In this document: positions 56,901-64,000 of the stretch, piece by piece | Numbering within the stretch: the first letter of the stretch is position 1 | Layout: every line of letters begins with the position of its first letter | Assembly (NCBI GenBank): GCA_029945375.1 | Contig: CM057064.1 | Location: 992,001-1,056,000 of the forward strand | Length of the DNA stretch: 64,000 bases | Direction: 5' to 3' | Origin: Agaricus subrufescens | Taxonomy: Eukaryota > Basidiomycota > Agaricomycetes > Agaricales > Agaricaceae | The notes under the pieces: model-generated | Databases searched by the model: none | Seen by the model: the letters and a program-made list of their open reading frames with translations, nothing else | What the model was told of the DNA's origin: nothing | Made by a program: the position numbers and the translations under genes

Positions 56901-59900
56901 CTTGATCTGGTAAAGGAGTCACGTCCTTTACCGTGTTATCATTGCGTTGTCGTGCGTCGACCACGGTACGTATGCGTCCATCTTTTTTAGCTAAGCAGAG
57001 TAATGGTAGTGCTTGGTCTACCTGTTTGCTTTTCCACCAGCCCGCGTCCGTGTATGTACTCAGTTTTTCTTGGAATTGACGCCTTAGATGGTGGGGGCAT
57101 CGGGGTGCTCGCGTTTTATATCTCAAGTTTTCGTCTATCAAATGCATTTCGTGATTTACTTCTCGAAATGGGGGTAGGCATAGTGGTGTTCCCTCGAGGA
57201 TGTCTTTGAATTCCTCGTACCATGAGTTTCTCTTTTTTTCTATATCAGTTTCAATCCTGTGTTTTGCTGGTGAGGTTTTCACTATTCTTGTTGTTTTTCC
57301 CTTGATGACCTTATCCAGGTCCTCCTTCGGTGGCATTTTTGTAGGTTCGCGAAGGCTGGGAGGCATTTTTATTTTTTGTACTCTGGGCATTGCCATTATT
57401 ACTTCTACGATCTCGTTGGGATCAGGGTCCCTGAAGCCTGTGTCCGTGGTTGGTGCGTTGAGTGATGGTGCCATGTCCGCTATCATGGCATTCCATTCGT
57501 TAGGCATTCTCGAGTCGTAGTATAGTACGTCCTTTGTTATTAGGTTGGGGTTGTCCCGCAGGGTTGGTTCTTTGTTTGTTCCTTGTTTTTTGTTTGTCGG
57601 GTGCTCCGGTTCGGTTGCTTCAGTCGGAGTATTTCCCTTGAGGGGAGTTTCCTTCCTTTCTTTTTTGGACATACGATATCTCCTTAGGCGATTGTCTGTT
57701 TCGCCGTTCCATTCGACTCCCTTGATTTTTTGATCCTGTACTGTAATTTCGTTTCCTTTGAAGTCGATCATTACGCCGTTCCTGCGCATGAATCCTGCGC
57801 CGATAATTAAGTCGTAGCGGTCAAAGTTGACCACGTCAAGGTAGTCGTCAATGGCTATTTTTCCAATTTTCATAGTGACATTGGTGCCGTATTTTATGGT
57901 GGATCTGCTGCCAATGGTAGCTAATTGGAGCAGGTGTGGGTCCTCGAGGTTGTGTACCACTACATCTGCCATTTGTGCGAATGATGGGGTAATCCCGGAC
58001 ATGGTGCTACCCGAGTCCCATAGTGTCCATGCGTTGAGTCCATTTATCTCTACGTATGTAGAGATGCATCGTTTCTCTTCCATGGGTACTTGTTTACGTA
58101 GGCGAGGTTCCTTTTCTACCTTTAATTGTATACGGTGGCTCTGATGTATTTCCACCTTATTCTCCGTTTCTTTCTTTGGGGTGATTGGTATTTCCGTCAT
58201 AGCAGTGAGATAGTCGTTCTCATTGCCATATCCTCTACCTCCGTAATCGTTGGTTTCGGTCTCGCTCACCCCTGCTTCGCTTGTGGTGGCTGTGTTGCTC
58301 GGTGTTTCCGAGATTTCAGAGCGTTCGTCGTCGCTCTGGTGTTCTCCTCTTTCTTCTCCTGCGGATTCTTCCTCTTGGATTACTGTGTGAGCGGCTCGTA
58401 TTGCATCTTTCCTGTCTCTGTCCACGTTTGGACAGTTTGGGGATATATGTCCTGCTTGATGACATTTGAAGCATATGACTTCGTCTCTTTGTTTTATTTG
58501 CCCTGAATCTTTCACCCGCTGTTGGTGATTATGATGTTTTTCTCTCTGTTCTTCCTGTTTTGGAAGGCCTGGTGTGGTGCGTGTTTTATCACCTTTGTTA
58601 TTGTCTCGTCGATTTGGATTCGATTTCACTCTAGTGGCGTTGCGGTGTCCGTAACGTCCTTCTCTCTGTTCGGTCCGGTGGTGGTCTCGTCGTTCTGGTC
58701 GGTTGTTCGACCTATTTTCTTCTTTATGCCCCGAGGTGTTTCCTCGTTGTAGGCTTCTGTTATAGTATGCGGCTATTTTGGTTCGGTTCTCGAACCACTT
58801 CGCGTATGATACGAAGTCGTCTAGTGAGTTCGCGTCTGGTGTTAGACCGTTATTGAATAGGAGATCTTTCCTCATGTCTTCCGGGATTCCTTCGAGGAAT
58901 TTCTCGACTAATGTGTAGTCATCTGGGTGTATTGTCATTTGTTGGGCGTAGTCGATTAGTGCGTCATGGAATGCTTGTACTCCCAAGGTGCTGCTGTATC
59001 TAGCCTGTCTTAGGCCTTCCTTTGCTTCGTGCATTGATGTTGGAAGTATAAATCGGTCATATAGCGCGCACATTGCGTCTTCGAATGTCCAGTCATATTT
59101 TGACCGGTCTATTCCTGTTATGTGCCGGAGTACGAAGTCCTTTGCTTCCCCCTTTACATAATATGGGAGTAGTGCTACTCTCGATTGATCGATTCCCTGC
59201 TCTGATCCCCCGAATCCTTTGAGGTACAGATCTACGGATAAGGTTGCTACGAAATTCTCCAGTATTTTGTATCTCTGGCTTCCGGCGTATGGTTCTATGC
59301 CGTTATCTGTAGGTAGCTTTATTGTTCCAGGTTTCATGCCACTCGGCATTACGAATGGTTGGGATAGGTTTTCTCGTACTATCCTTTTTAGTTTGTCGTG
59401 TACTCGGTTTTGATGTGTTTGGAGTGTATGTAACACTCCCGGGGCTGTATTGCCAGGTATGCTCCTGGCTATCGAGTATCCTCTAGCGGGTCTCTGTCCA
59501 TTCGTTTGGAATGGCTCTTCTCCTGTTGTGGATGGGTTTGTACGGCTAGGTTGTTGTCCCTTTGCCGATGATCCGGTTGTTCGTTGGGATTTTTTCGTTT
59601 GACGGGATGTTCCCGTCCTGTTTGTTTTATTTGAATGCGATGGCGACGAATCTCGCCTTTGCCTGAATGGGATATTCGATCTCTTATCTTCTTCCGATGG
59701 TGATTCCTCCGGGTTCGATGAGCTATCGTAATGTCGTTTTGTACGTTTCGTTCTCTTCTTAGGTTCTGGGATTTTTCCTTTACCCAATTTGTATGGGGAT
59801 ATCCCTTTGAGGTCTGTGCTTTGGAAGTGGACGCCGTTCGTACCGAAGTTTCTTTCTTCGGATCCTGATCCTAGGAATAGGGGTTCTTTTTGTTTACCTT

Positions 59901-60969
59901 TATTTCTGATTATTTCTTCATGTCCGATGGTTGTTTCCATCGTTTCTTGTGCCCTTAGTTTCTCGAAGGATTCTCCTTCGCCCCACATTTGTCGGTCAAT
60001 GTCGGATTCGTCGTCCGACTGCGGATTGCCATCGTAAGCTCGATGGCCTCTGAATATTACGCCCTGGTCCTCTATTCTTGATGTTCCCAGATTCATGAAG
60101 TCGTTTTCTCTCATTCGCTGATAGGCTACCCTATCTTTCCATTTGTACGATCTTCGCACTTGGTAGTATGTTCCTTGATTTTCCGAAGGTTCTCTTGGTT
60201 TGCTGTTTCTTCCCGGTTCATTGTAGTTGTGTCGGGATGCTAAGTCGATTATGTGACTGTCGTCACGCGTGATGACGGGTGATGGCGGGGCTCTTCCGAG
60301 TCCTAGTATTGATGCGCTTCTGGGGCTTGGGCTCCGTGGAGGTATATCAAATCCTCTTTCTGCTAGTTTGAGTGAGAATTCACTCATGGGGGTAGATGCT
60401 CTACTCCGTTCTTCTTTCGACAATTTTTGTCGTTGATATACCTGGATTACTTCCGCTAGGGCTTTGAGGAATGTGTCTCTATATTCGCGTGTTGTTGGTA
60501 GAATTCCTTTCCCTAGTGCTTGGTGGGTTTGTTCCACGATTCGCCTCGCGTATCCTAGTAGTTTTTCCCGTCTCTTGTGTGCGTCTATCTTCGCACTGTC
60601 AAAGTATATAGCCGTTAGTTCCGCTAATGGTATCTCTCTCTTGATCTTTTCTAAGTCATCTTCTGATTCGCTGTCTTGGCGGTCTTCGTCCGCCTCTCTG
60701 ATTGGGGATTCCTTTTCTATCACGTATTTTCCTGGAACATGGGGCGTTTTGTCGTCCCCTGTATTACTTCTACTTCCTTTTATTCTGGAAGTTTGTGTAG
60801 GTGTGTTGCTTGACCGGGATTCTCGGTCTGATTCGCTGAAGAGGTTCTCTTCTGGTCTTCGAGTGGCCATTGCTACTCGTCTGTATGGGTGGTATAGGTA
60901 ATGCGCTAGGTGTTCCGTTTTGTCGGAAAGCGTAAAAAAATGTAAAGCGTGGGCTTTACAGGTCGTCAC
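53989..60969 (-). CDS. Chromovirus Gag-Pol polyprotein
   Basis: Open frame of 2326 codons; the likely start is the ATG at 60870 (MATRRPEENLF), since the first ATG at 60969 lies inside the LTR. Domains from N to C, in residues counted from 60969: disordered Ser/Arg-rich gag N-part to about 500; capsid-like retrotransposon gag near 555-760 (KGEAKDFVLRHITG, DRFILPTSMHEAKEGLRQARY); zinc knuckle CX2CX4HX4C near 828-841 (CFKCHQAGHISPNC); aspartic protease near 980 (LWDSGST); reverse transcriptase with YLDD near 1434; RNase H with VCDASKTG near 1585 and TDHKAL; integrase zinc part near 1890-1945 (HDIIGHYG.. CRTCQTCQ) and DDE core (GMDFIGPFP, SDRDSRF); C-terminal chromodomain near 2255-2310 (FEIRWSLGDTTWEPYHN). 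Gag and pol share one frame with no frameshift, as in Tf1/sushi-type elements. Confidence 0.95.
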   Translation of the reverse strand: MTTCKAHALHFFTLSDKTEHLAHYLYHPYRRVAMATRRPEENLFSESDRESRSSNTPTQTSRIKGSRSNTGDDKTPHVPGKYVIEKESPIREADEDRQDSESEDDLEKIKREIPLAELTAIYFDSAKIDAHKRREKLLGYARRIVEQTHQALGKGILPTTREYRDTFLKALAEVIQVYQRQKLSKEERSRASTPMSEFSLKLAERGFDIPPRSPSPRSASILGLGRAPPSPVITRDDSHIIDLASRHNYNEPGRNSKPREPSENQGTYYQVRRSYKWKDRVAYQRMRENDFMNLGTSRIEDQGVIFRGHRAYDGNPQSDDESDIDRQMWGEGESFEKLRAQETMETTIGHEEIIRNKGKQKEPLFLGSGSEERNFGTNGVHFQSTDLKGISPYKLGKGKIPEPKKRTKRTKRHYDSSSNPEESPSEEDKRSNIPFRQRRDSSPSHSNKTNRTGTSRQTKKSQRTTGSSAKGQQPSRTNPSTTGEEPFQTNGQRPARGYSIARSIPGNTAPGVLHTLQTHQNRVHDKLKRIVRENLSQPFVMPSGMKPGTIKLPTDNGIEPYAGSQRYKILENFVATLSVDLYLKGFGGSEQGIDQSRVALLPYYVKGEAKDFVLRHITGIDRSKYDWTFEDAMCALYDRFILPTSMHEAKEGLRQARYSSTLGVQAFHDALIDYAQQMTIHPDDYTLVEKFLEGIPEDMRKDLLFNNGLTPDANSLDDFVSYAKWFENRTKIAAYYNRSLQRGNTSGHKEENRSNNRPERRDHHRTEQREGRYGHRNATRVKSNPNRRDNNKGDKTRTTPGLPKQEEQREKHHNHQQRVKDSGQIKQRDEVICFKCHQAGHISPNCPNVDRDRKDAIRAAHTVIQEEESAGEERGEHQSDDERSEISETPSNTATTSEAGVSETETNDYGGRGYGNENDYLTAMTEIPITPKKETENKVEIHQSHRIQLKVEKEPRLRKQVPMEEKRCISTYVEINGLNAWTLWDSGSTMSGITPSFAQMADVVVHNLEDPHLLQLATIGSRSTIKYGTNVTMKIGKIAIDDYLDVVNFDRYDLIIGAGFMRRNGVMIDFKGNEITVQDQKIKGVEWNGETDNRLRRYRMSKKERKETPLKGNTPTEATEPEHPTNKKQGTNKEPTLRDNPNLITKDVLYYDSRMPNEWNAMIADMAPSLNAPTTDTGFRDPDPNEIVEVIMAMPRVQKIKMPPSLREPTKMPPKEDLDKVIKGKTTRIVKTSPAKHRIETDIEKKRNSWYEEFKDILEGTPLCLPPFREVNHEMHLIDENLRYKTRAPRCPHHLRRQFQEKLSTYTDAGWWKSKQVDQALPLLCLAKKDGRIRTVVDARQRNDNTVKDVTPLPDQEVIREDVARAKFRSKIDLTDAYEQVRVRIEDVEKTAFSTVAGTYVSNIMQQGDCNAPATFQRLMTAIFKDIIGEFLHVYLDDNFIFSDTEEEHDRHLHIVFTRLRENKLYLKWSKCDLYSKRMDCLGHIIDDNGIHPDHDKLNRIVDWRTPRNYNDVQKFVGLVNYLAPFLPDISTYTGPLMSITQNGTPFHWKPIHQRCFDMVKRICSKSPILKPIDPRNGIPIWVVCDASKTGIGAMYGQGDEWTKCRPAGFMSRKFTSAQQNYAVHELETLAILEALSRWEDKLMGYRIHVVTDHKALEFFKTQVGLTPRQHRWYNFLSKFNFDITYVKGERNKIADCLSRYYESDKPGEKHHPHDYVQIDIRIDPDADDLPKDRVDEIHRHVEQLMALEEKLTPIRKSARLQEKRDKAAEEAKELKEAETRIKNTKPNKLDKDEKPSSTTTEKGTVIQTLEEEHDPTLKESMKSNPSNNTIIHQDTFLDQVRKKYREDTMTNAIMDNIEQHHNFTINDGLIYHRNKHGEQILCLPNDRDSITTIITQAHDIIGHYGTEKTTEYIRKYYWWKSMGRDIREFCRTCQTCQTSKVPPQKPTGKLHSLPIPTKPWESIGMDFIGPFPESAGSNFLWVILCRMTSMVHLIPVNTTMKASELSWIYLKDIVKLHGLPKSIVSDRDSRFTSAWWQSLHKLLGAKLLMSTAFHPQTDGQTERANKDVGQIFRAVVRHDQKNWVNKAPMVEFAINASVSATTGFAPFELNYGHMPSMIREAKPDASIQKGVKAFAEQALTNIAEAHDAIIEARVFQTLNANRKRGSEPIINTGDLVYLSTKNLNLPKNRAKKLCPKFIGPYRVARANQSTSNYTLDLPAPLAKRGIHPNFHVSLLRPHHASDDVNFPNRAQPEPYDFGLDDEHEWFVDEIRGHRRDEQGKLEFEIRWSLGDTTWEPYHNCKDLIALDRYLEIHNVKRANQLPKKK
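60912..60940 (-). promoter_or_regulatory. Primer-binding region after the 5' LTR
   Basis: Minus-strand bases after the LTR read tttttttacgctttccgac. No TGG start complementary to a tRNA 3' end is seen. Eight bases (tacgcttt) are complementary to aaagcgta inside the LTR transcript, which would fit a self-priming mode like that of Tf1/sushi elements, but the match is short and not at the predicted RNA 5' end. Confidence 0.35.
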
Positions 60970-61173
60970 TCAGTTCCCTTAAGTCACACTCGATACGCTT
61001 TAGCCCGTTAATTAGGGAACGTAGTAAGTACGACAGTGGGGGTAAAAAGCAACTACTGTTCGTCACATAACATCATGAGTATATAAGCCCATCAGTCATC
61101 ATTTACATAAGGTTCATGAGACAATGACCGGATCACCATGGTCATTGTAGAGAAGGGTTATTTTCCCCTTACA
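60941..61173 (-). repeat. 5' LTR of the chromovirus (right in this window)
   Basis: 233 bases, matching 50780-51012 at every position I compared. In element orientation it drives transcription leftward; TATA element at 61079-61087. Confidence 0.95.
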
Positions 61174-61178
61174 GACCC
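61174..61178. repeat. Target-site duplication GACCC, right
   Basis: gaccc directly after the right LTR, equal to 50775-50779. Confidence 0.9.
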
Positions 61179-61775
61179 CTAGCTTGGCAAGTTATTTGAG
61201 GCAGAAACCTACATCGTTTCACTTGGTTCTTCTGTCATTCCATAAATATGATACCTTCTGACATCCCGTCGGCGAGACGAGTCCTCCTTTCGAGTCCCAA
61301 GAACTCTGTTTTCGTTGTAAGCCACGGATACTTCTTCCAAACCCAGGCTTGGCGAATCGGTTGATATTGGTTCATCCGTCTAATGTGTTTTCTTATGATT
61401 CTGACCTTGTCTAATGACCACTGATGGGAGACAGCGTAGGCTGTTGCAATGGAAACTTGGACCAGCTCGATCCTAGCAAGTGTTTTTTTTATAATGGGCT
61501 TGTGACCAAGTTGTTGTAATCTCTGACGACTCAGATTAAACTTGTGGAACTCGCTCACGGCTTTTTCGAGTTATCTTATCGCCGAGTCGGTAGAAGCACC
61601 AGCTACACCCCGTGACGAAGTGCAATGGGAATCTATCAGGAAGCCCAGGAACTACTTACTTATTGCATTAGGCGCCGTGATATCGTGCCGCTAACCGGTG
61701 TAATCTCCACTGTACTACCATTGAGAGTTCAGGAAAGAATCAAGCTTATCAAGCATAGAATCTTGAGTTCAGTAG

Positions 61776-61785
61776 ATAAAGGGCG
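61776..61785 (+). promoter_or_regulatory. TATA box of reductase 8
   Basis: ataaagggcg, 95 bases before the ATG at 61871; one change from the array consensus. Confidence 0.6.
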
Positions 61786-61870
61786 AGTTGAGGACACGAG
61801 AACAGATATCCTCCCAGGCCCTCCTTCTCTGCTGCGAACTCAGCTCTGTATTACAAATTCTCTGGGAAGT

Positions 61871-63422
61871 ATGTCTGCAGCTCCTGATGCGGTCCCGAAG
61901 TCGGGTCTGGCGAGATATCGCGTGTTATCTCCTAATGCTGGTGTACATGTCTCTCCTATACAACTTGGTGCTATGAGCATTGGTGATAAATGGGGAGCGA
62001 TGGGGGAGATGTCGAAAGAGTCTAGTTTTAAATTGCTGGATACTTATTTTGATAATGGTGGTAATTTTATTGATACTTCGAGCAATTAGTGAGTTGGTCT
62101 TTTTTTCTTCTTTGGTTGTGAACTTGGGTTTTGTTGAGGTTTTGTGGTTTGTAGTCAGGATGGTAGTTCGGAAGAGTTTATTGGTGAGTGGGCTGAGAAG
62201 CGGGGGATACGTGATCAGCTTTTCATTGCGACAAAGGTGTGTGTGTTGGCTTCCGAGTGTGTATATATACTTGACATTGATATTTTTTTTATAGTATACG
62301 AGTGACAAGAACGTGAACGATCCAAGTCGAGAACAAAAAGTCTTGTTCTTCGGAAACAATGCTAAGAATATGAAGCTCACTATTGAGTCTTCTTTGAAGA
62401 GACTCAAGACGAGTTATATTGATTTGTTTTATCTTCATTGGTGGGATTGGGAAACGAGTATTGAAGAAGTGATGAGGTATTTGAACGTTCTTGTTCAGCA
62501 AGGAAAAGTTTTGTATCTGGTATGTTTTAAACTTGTTTGGGTTCGTCGCTAAATAATTGATGATGTGACAGGGGATTTCTGACAGCCCGGCTTGGGTTGT
62601 GGTGAAAGCGAATGCTTATGCTCGGCAACATGGCTTGACGCCTTTTAGTGTATATCAAGGTCGCTGGAATGTGCTGGATCGATCTTTCGAACGTGAGATC
62701 ATTTCAATGGCACGCTCCGAAGGTGAGATATTTCATTCTGGTGGTGGCGTGGTCTTGGTATTGACGGCTTCAATGTCTGAAAGGTATGGCACTGGCACCT
62801 TGGTCAGTACTCGCTGGCGGGAAATTTAGAACTGATGAAGAAGAGGAGAGGAGAAGGACTACAGGCGAGAAAGGGAGAACTGCATTTGTACCGCAGTGGG
62901 AGAGGAATGAAGTGGAGAGAAAGATTTCCAAAGCTTTAGAGAGAGTTGCTTCTGAAGTTGGAGCCAAGCATATAACTTCAGGTGTGTTCGCGATTCCATC
63001 TGCATCATCATACTATTTTTGATAGTGTTGCTGATTTGGGGGCGCTCTGATAAGTCGCAATTGCGTATTTGATGCACAAGACGACATATGTGTTCCCGAT
63101 TATCGGAGGGAGGAAGCCGGAGAATTTGCTGGCTAACCTTGAGGCACTTGATATAACTTTGAGTAAGGAGCATATCAAATATCTGGAGAGTGTGAATGAA
63201 TTTGAGTTGGGATTCCCTGCGGATTTCATTGTGAGTGTCAACTTGTGAAAATCATTGATCTGATAAAAGTGATCGCTGATGGTGATGCTTGTTTTTTTCG
63301 TTTTGTAGGGAGATGGCAGTGTGCGTCCGCCGCTTATGACCATGTTGGTTAGAGGTCATGTCGACAAACAACCACTCCCGGAACCCATCCGACCATTGGT
63401 AAAGAGCGCACAAGGAAACTGA
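61871..63422 (+). CDS. Aldo-keto reductase 8
   Basis: Exons 61871-62088, 62155-62236, 62295-62519, 62572-62722, 62784-62981, 63055-63230 and 63309-63422; 387 residues. The start [16 protein letters not shown] was preferred over the in-frame ATG at 61625, as it aligns with the other seven starts and lies 95 bases after the TATA box. Tetrad kept (TSSNYQDGSSEE, LFIATK, FYLHWW). Unlike gene 7 it retains [23 protein letters not shown] has Ser where others have Pro or Ala. Exon 7 ends PLVKSAQGN. The last intron is 78 bases, the longest in this gene. The chromovirus lies 0.7 kb upstream, in the opposite orientation. Confidence 0.9.
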
Positions 63423-63904
63423 TACAATGTCATCGAACAGAAAGTTGTTCTAATATCGTAGCTGCTGTGACAACAAATGTAATATATTCCTCGTCTCGTG
63501 TTTTTCCCTGTATTACCTTTCGAATTTCTCATCGTTGGGCCCGGAGATCGGCGAGGTTCAGAACGCGTGGGAGACACGGGGAGTGATCACAGCCGGGTGT
63601 GACACCCTGCCGGTGACATTCGTTACGAACCTTGCCAGCCATCTGTTCGCGCGCCTTGCTCTCTCTCTTTCCCCTCGTCTGCAAAGCACAAGGGACGGTT
63701 CGAACTCAAGTCACGCGGAAACACTACAGTCTCACGAAGACATTACATCGGAGCTTGATACCTCTTCCCAATCCTGTGAAAGCGATTACTTTGCTGTTAA
63801 CATTACCGGGCCTGTTTCCCCCCTCACACACACTCTGGGTTGGGCTCTCTTGACTGAAGATTATCCATTTTTGAGAAGAGAAGAAGTTGAAGAAGTTGAG
63901 GAAG
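63423..63904. other. 3' flank of reductase 8 and promoter of the next gene
   Basis: About 63455-63830 resembles 49540-49845. An open frame at 63535-63912 here corresponds to a broken frame after gene 7, so it is not called. Confidence 0.55.
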
Positions 63905-63979
63905 ATGGATAGACTCGAATCGTTGGGAAATTCGTTATCTCAAATAACGCTTTATGACATCAAGTCGATGTATACCCAG
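63905..63979 (+). CDS. ENTH-domain (epsin-like) protein, exon 1, cut by window end
   Basis: ATG at 63905, 25 codons, GTACG donor at 63980. MDRLESLGNSLSQITLYDIK followed by SMYTQ is the typical start of ENTH domains of the Ent3/epsinR type (helix 0 and helix 1, with the YDIKS motif). Such proteins bind phosphoinositides and clathrin adaptors at trans-Golgi and endosomes. Only the first exon is visible; the remainder lies outside, so domain completeness cannot be judged. It marks the right border of the reductase array. Confidence 0.8.
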
Positions 63980-64000
63980 GTACGAAAGCTTTCTCTCTTA

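Larger units (their letters stand above)
50775..61178 (-). mobile_element. Full-length Ty3/Gypsy chromovirus, minus orientation
   Basis: 10,394 bases from LTR to LTR (50780-61173), flanked by the 5-base target duplication GACCC. The LTRs are both 233 bases and match base for base by eye, so insertion is very recent. Coding order on the minus strand: gag, zinc knuckle, protease, reverse transcriptase, RNase H, integrase, chromodomain in one frame, then a second ORF of 879 codons. No frameshift or internal stop except the in-frame TGA between the ORFs, so the element appears competent. It interrupted the junction between a truncated reductase unit and the gene 8 unit. The order RT-RH-IN places it in Ty3/Gypsy, and the C-terminal chromodomain in the chromoviruses. 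Confidence 0.95.
30027..63422 (+). repeat. Tandem array of eight aldo-keto reductase genes
   Basis: All eight genes are on the plus strand with seven exons. Internal exons 2 to 6 are 82, 225, 151, 198 and 176 bases in every copy, while introns differ in sequence and length and exon 1 (218-224) and exon 7 (105 or 114) vary. Subfamilies by exon 1 and exon 7: genes 1-3; gene 4; genes 5-6 (extra codons giving WNSRLGEM); genes 7-8 (WGAMGEM). A truncated pseudocopy and a chromovirus lie between genes 7 and 8. Conserved exon lengths and absence of stops in eight copies indicate selection on protein function. Confidence 0.9.
61179..63835. repeat. Duplication unit carrying reductase 8
   Basis: Second copy of the 47333-49850 unit. 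The spacer between 61250 and 61640 is less similar than gene and 3' flank. Confidence 0.8.

Noticed and set aside
54000..60900. Many plus-strand frames inside the chromovirus
   Set aside because: Antisense shadows of the gag-pol frame.
61625..61870. Earlier in-frame ATG for reductase 8
   Set aside because: It lies upstream of the TATA box and has no counterpart in the other seven copies.
63535..63912. 125-codon frame after reductase 8
   Set aside because: The matching flank after reductase 7 does not keep the frame; it overlaps the promoter and start of the ENTH gene.
1..64000. CRISPR arrays, bacterial operons, rRNA genes
   Set aside because: None seen; the repeats present are duplicated genes, LTRs and spacers of a eukaryotic genome.

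Overview
This looks like nuclear DNA of a filamentous basidiomycete, most likely an Agaricomycete (mushroom). Genes are split by many short GT-AG introns of about 46-66 bases. The gene content fits: a tetraspanin with a CCG motif, a DUF7053-like protein, a secreted GH20 hexosaminidase, aryl-alcohol-dehydrogenase-type aldo-keto reductases and a Ty3/Gypsy chromovirus. There are no bacterial operon signals. All exon models were read by eye from splice sites and reading frame; no database search was possible.

Left part (1-11.3 kb): a tandem duplication with an original period of about 6.1 kb. Unit 1 holds the 3' exons of a mucin-like single-pass membrane protein, an O-fucosyltransferase-like type II membrane protein, and the first part of a third gene. 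Unit 2 holds decayed copies of the first two genes (the second carries an internal stop) and the intact third gene, a LEA2-like type II membrane protein. The unit boundary near 6350 is a chimeric join of gene 3 to gene 1.

Middle (11.3-29 kb): ordinary single-copy genes. In order: class I methyltransferase, tetraspanin, metallo-beta-lactamase-fold hydrolase (minus), a retroposed insertion with poly(A) tail and 18-base target duplication, DUF7053-like protein, small membrane protein, Tgl2-like lipase (minus), an unrecognised conserved-looking protein, and the hexosaminidase.

Right part (29-63.9 kb): a tandem array of eight apparently intact aldo-keto reductase genes, all with seven exons and the same five internal exon lengths, plus one truncated pseudocopy. 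The array fell into subfamilies (1-3, 4, 5-6, 7-8) and part of it was copied as a pair of dissimilar units. A full-length, very young chromovirus (two matching 233-base LTRs, target duplication GACCC) sits on the minus strand between genes 7 and 8. Its gag-pol ORF ends in a single TGA followed by CTA. The same frame then stays open through 43 codons into a second, 879-codon ORF in the position where retroviruses carry env. TGA-CTA is a known efficient readthrough context, used in fungi for peroxisomal isoforms, so this element may make a Gag-Pol-ORF2 extension product by programmed readthrough. I consider this the most interesting observation here. The window ends in exon 1 of an ENTH-domain (epsin-like) gene.
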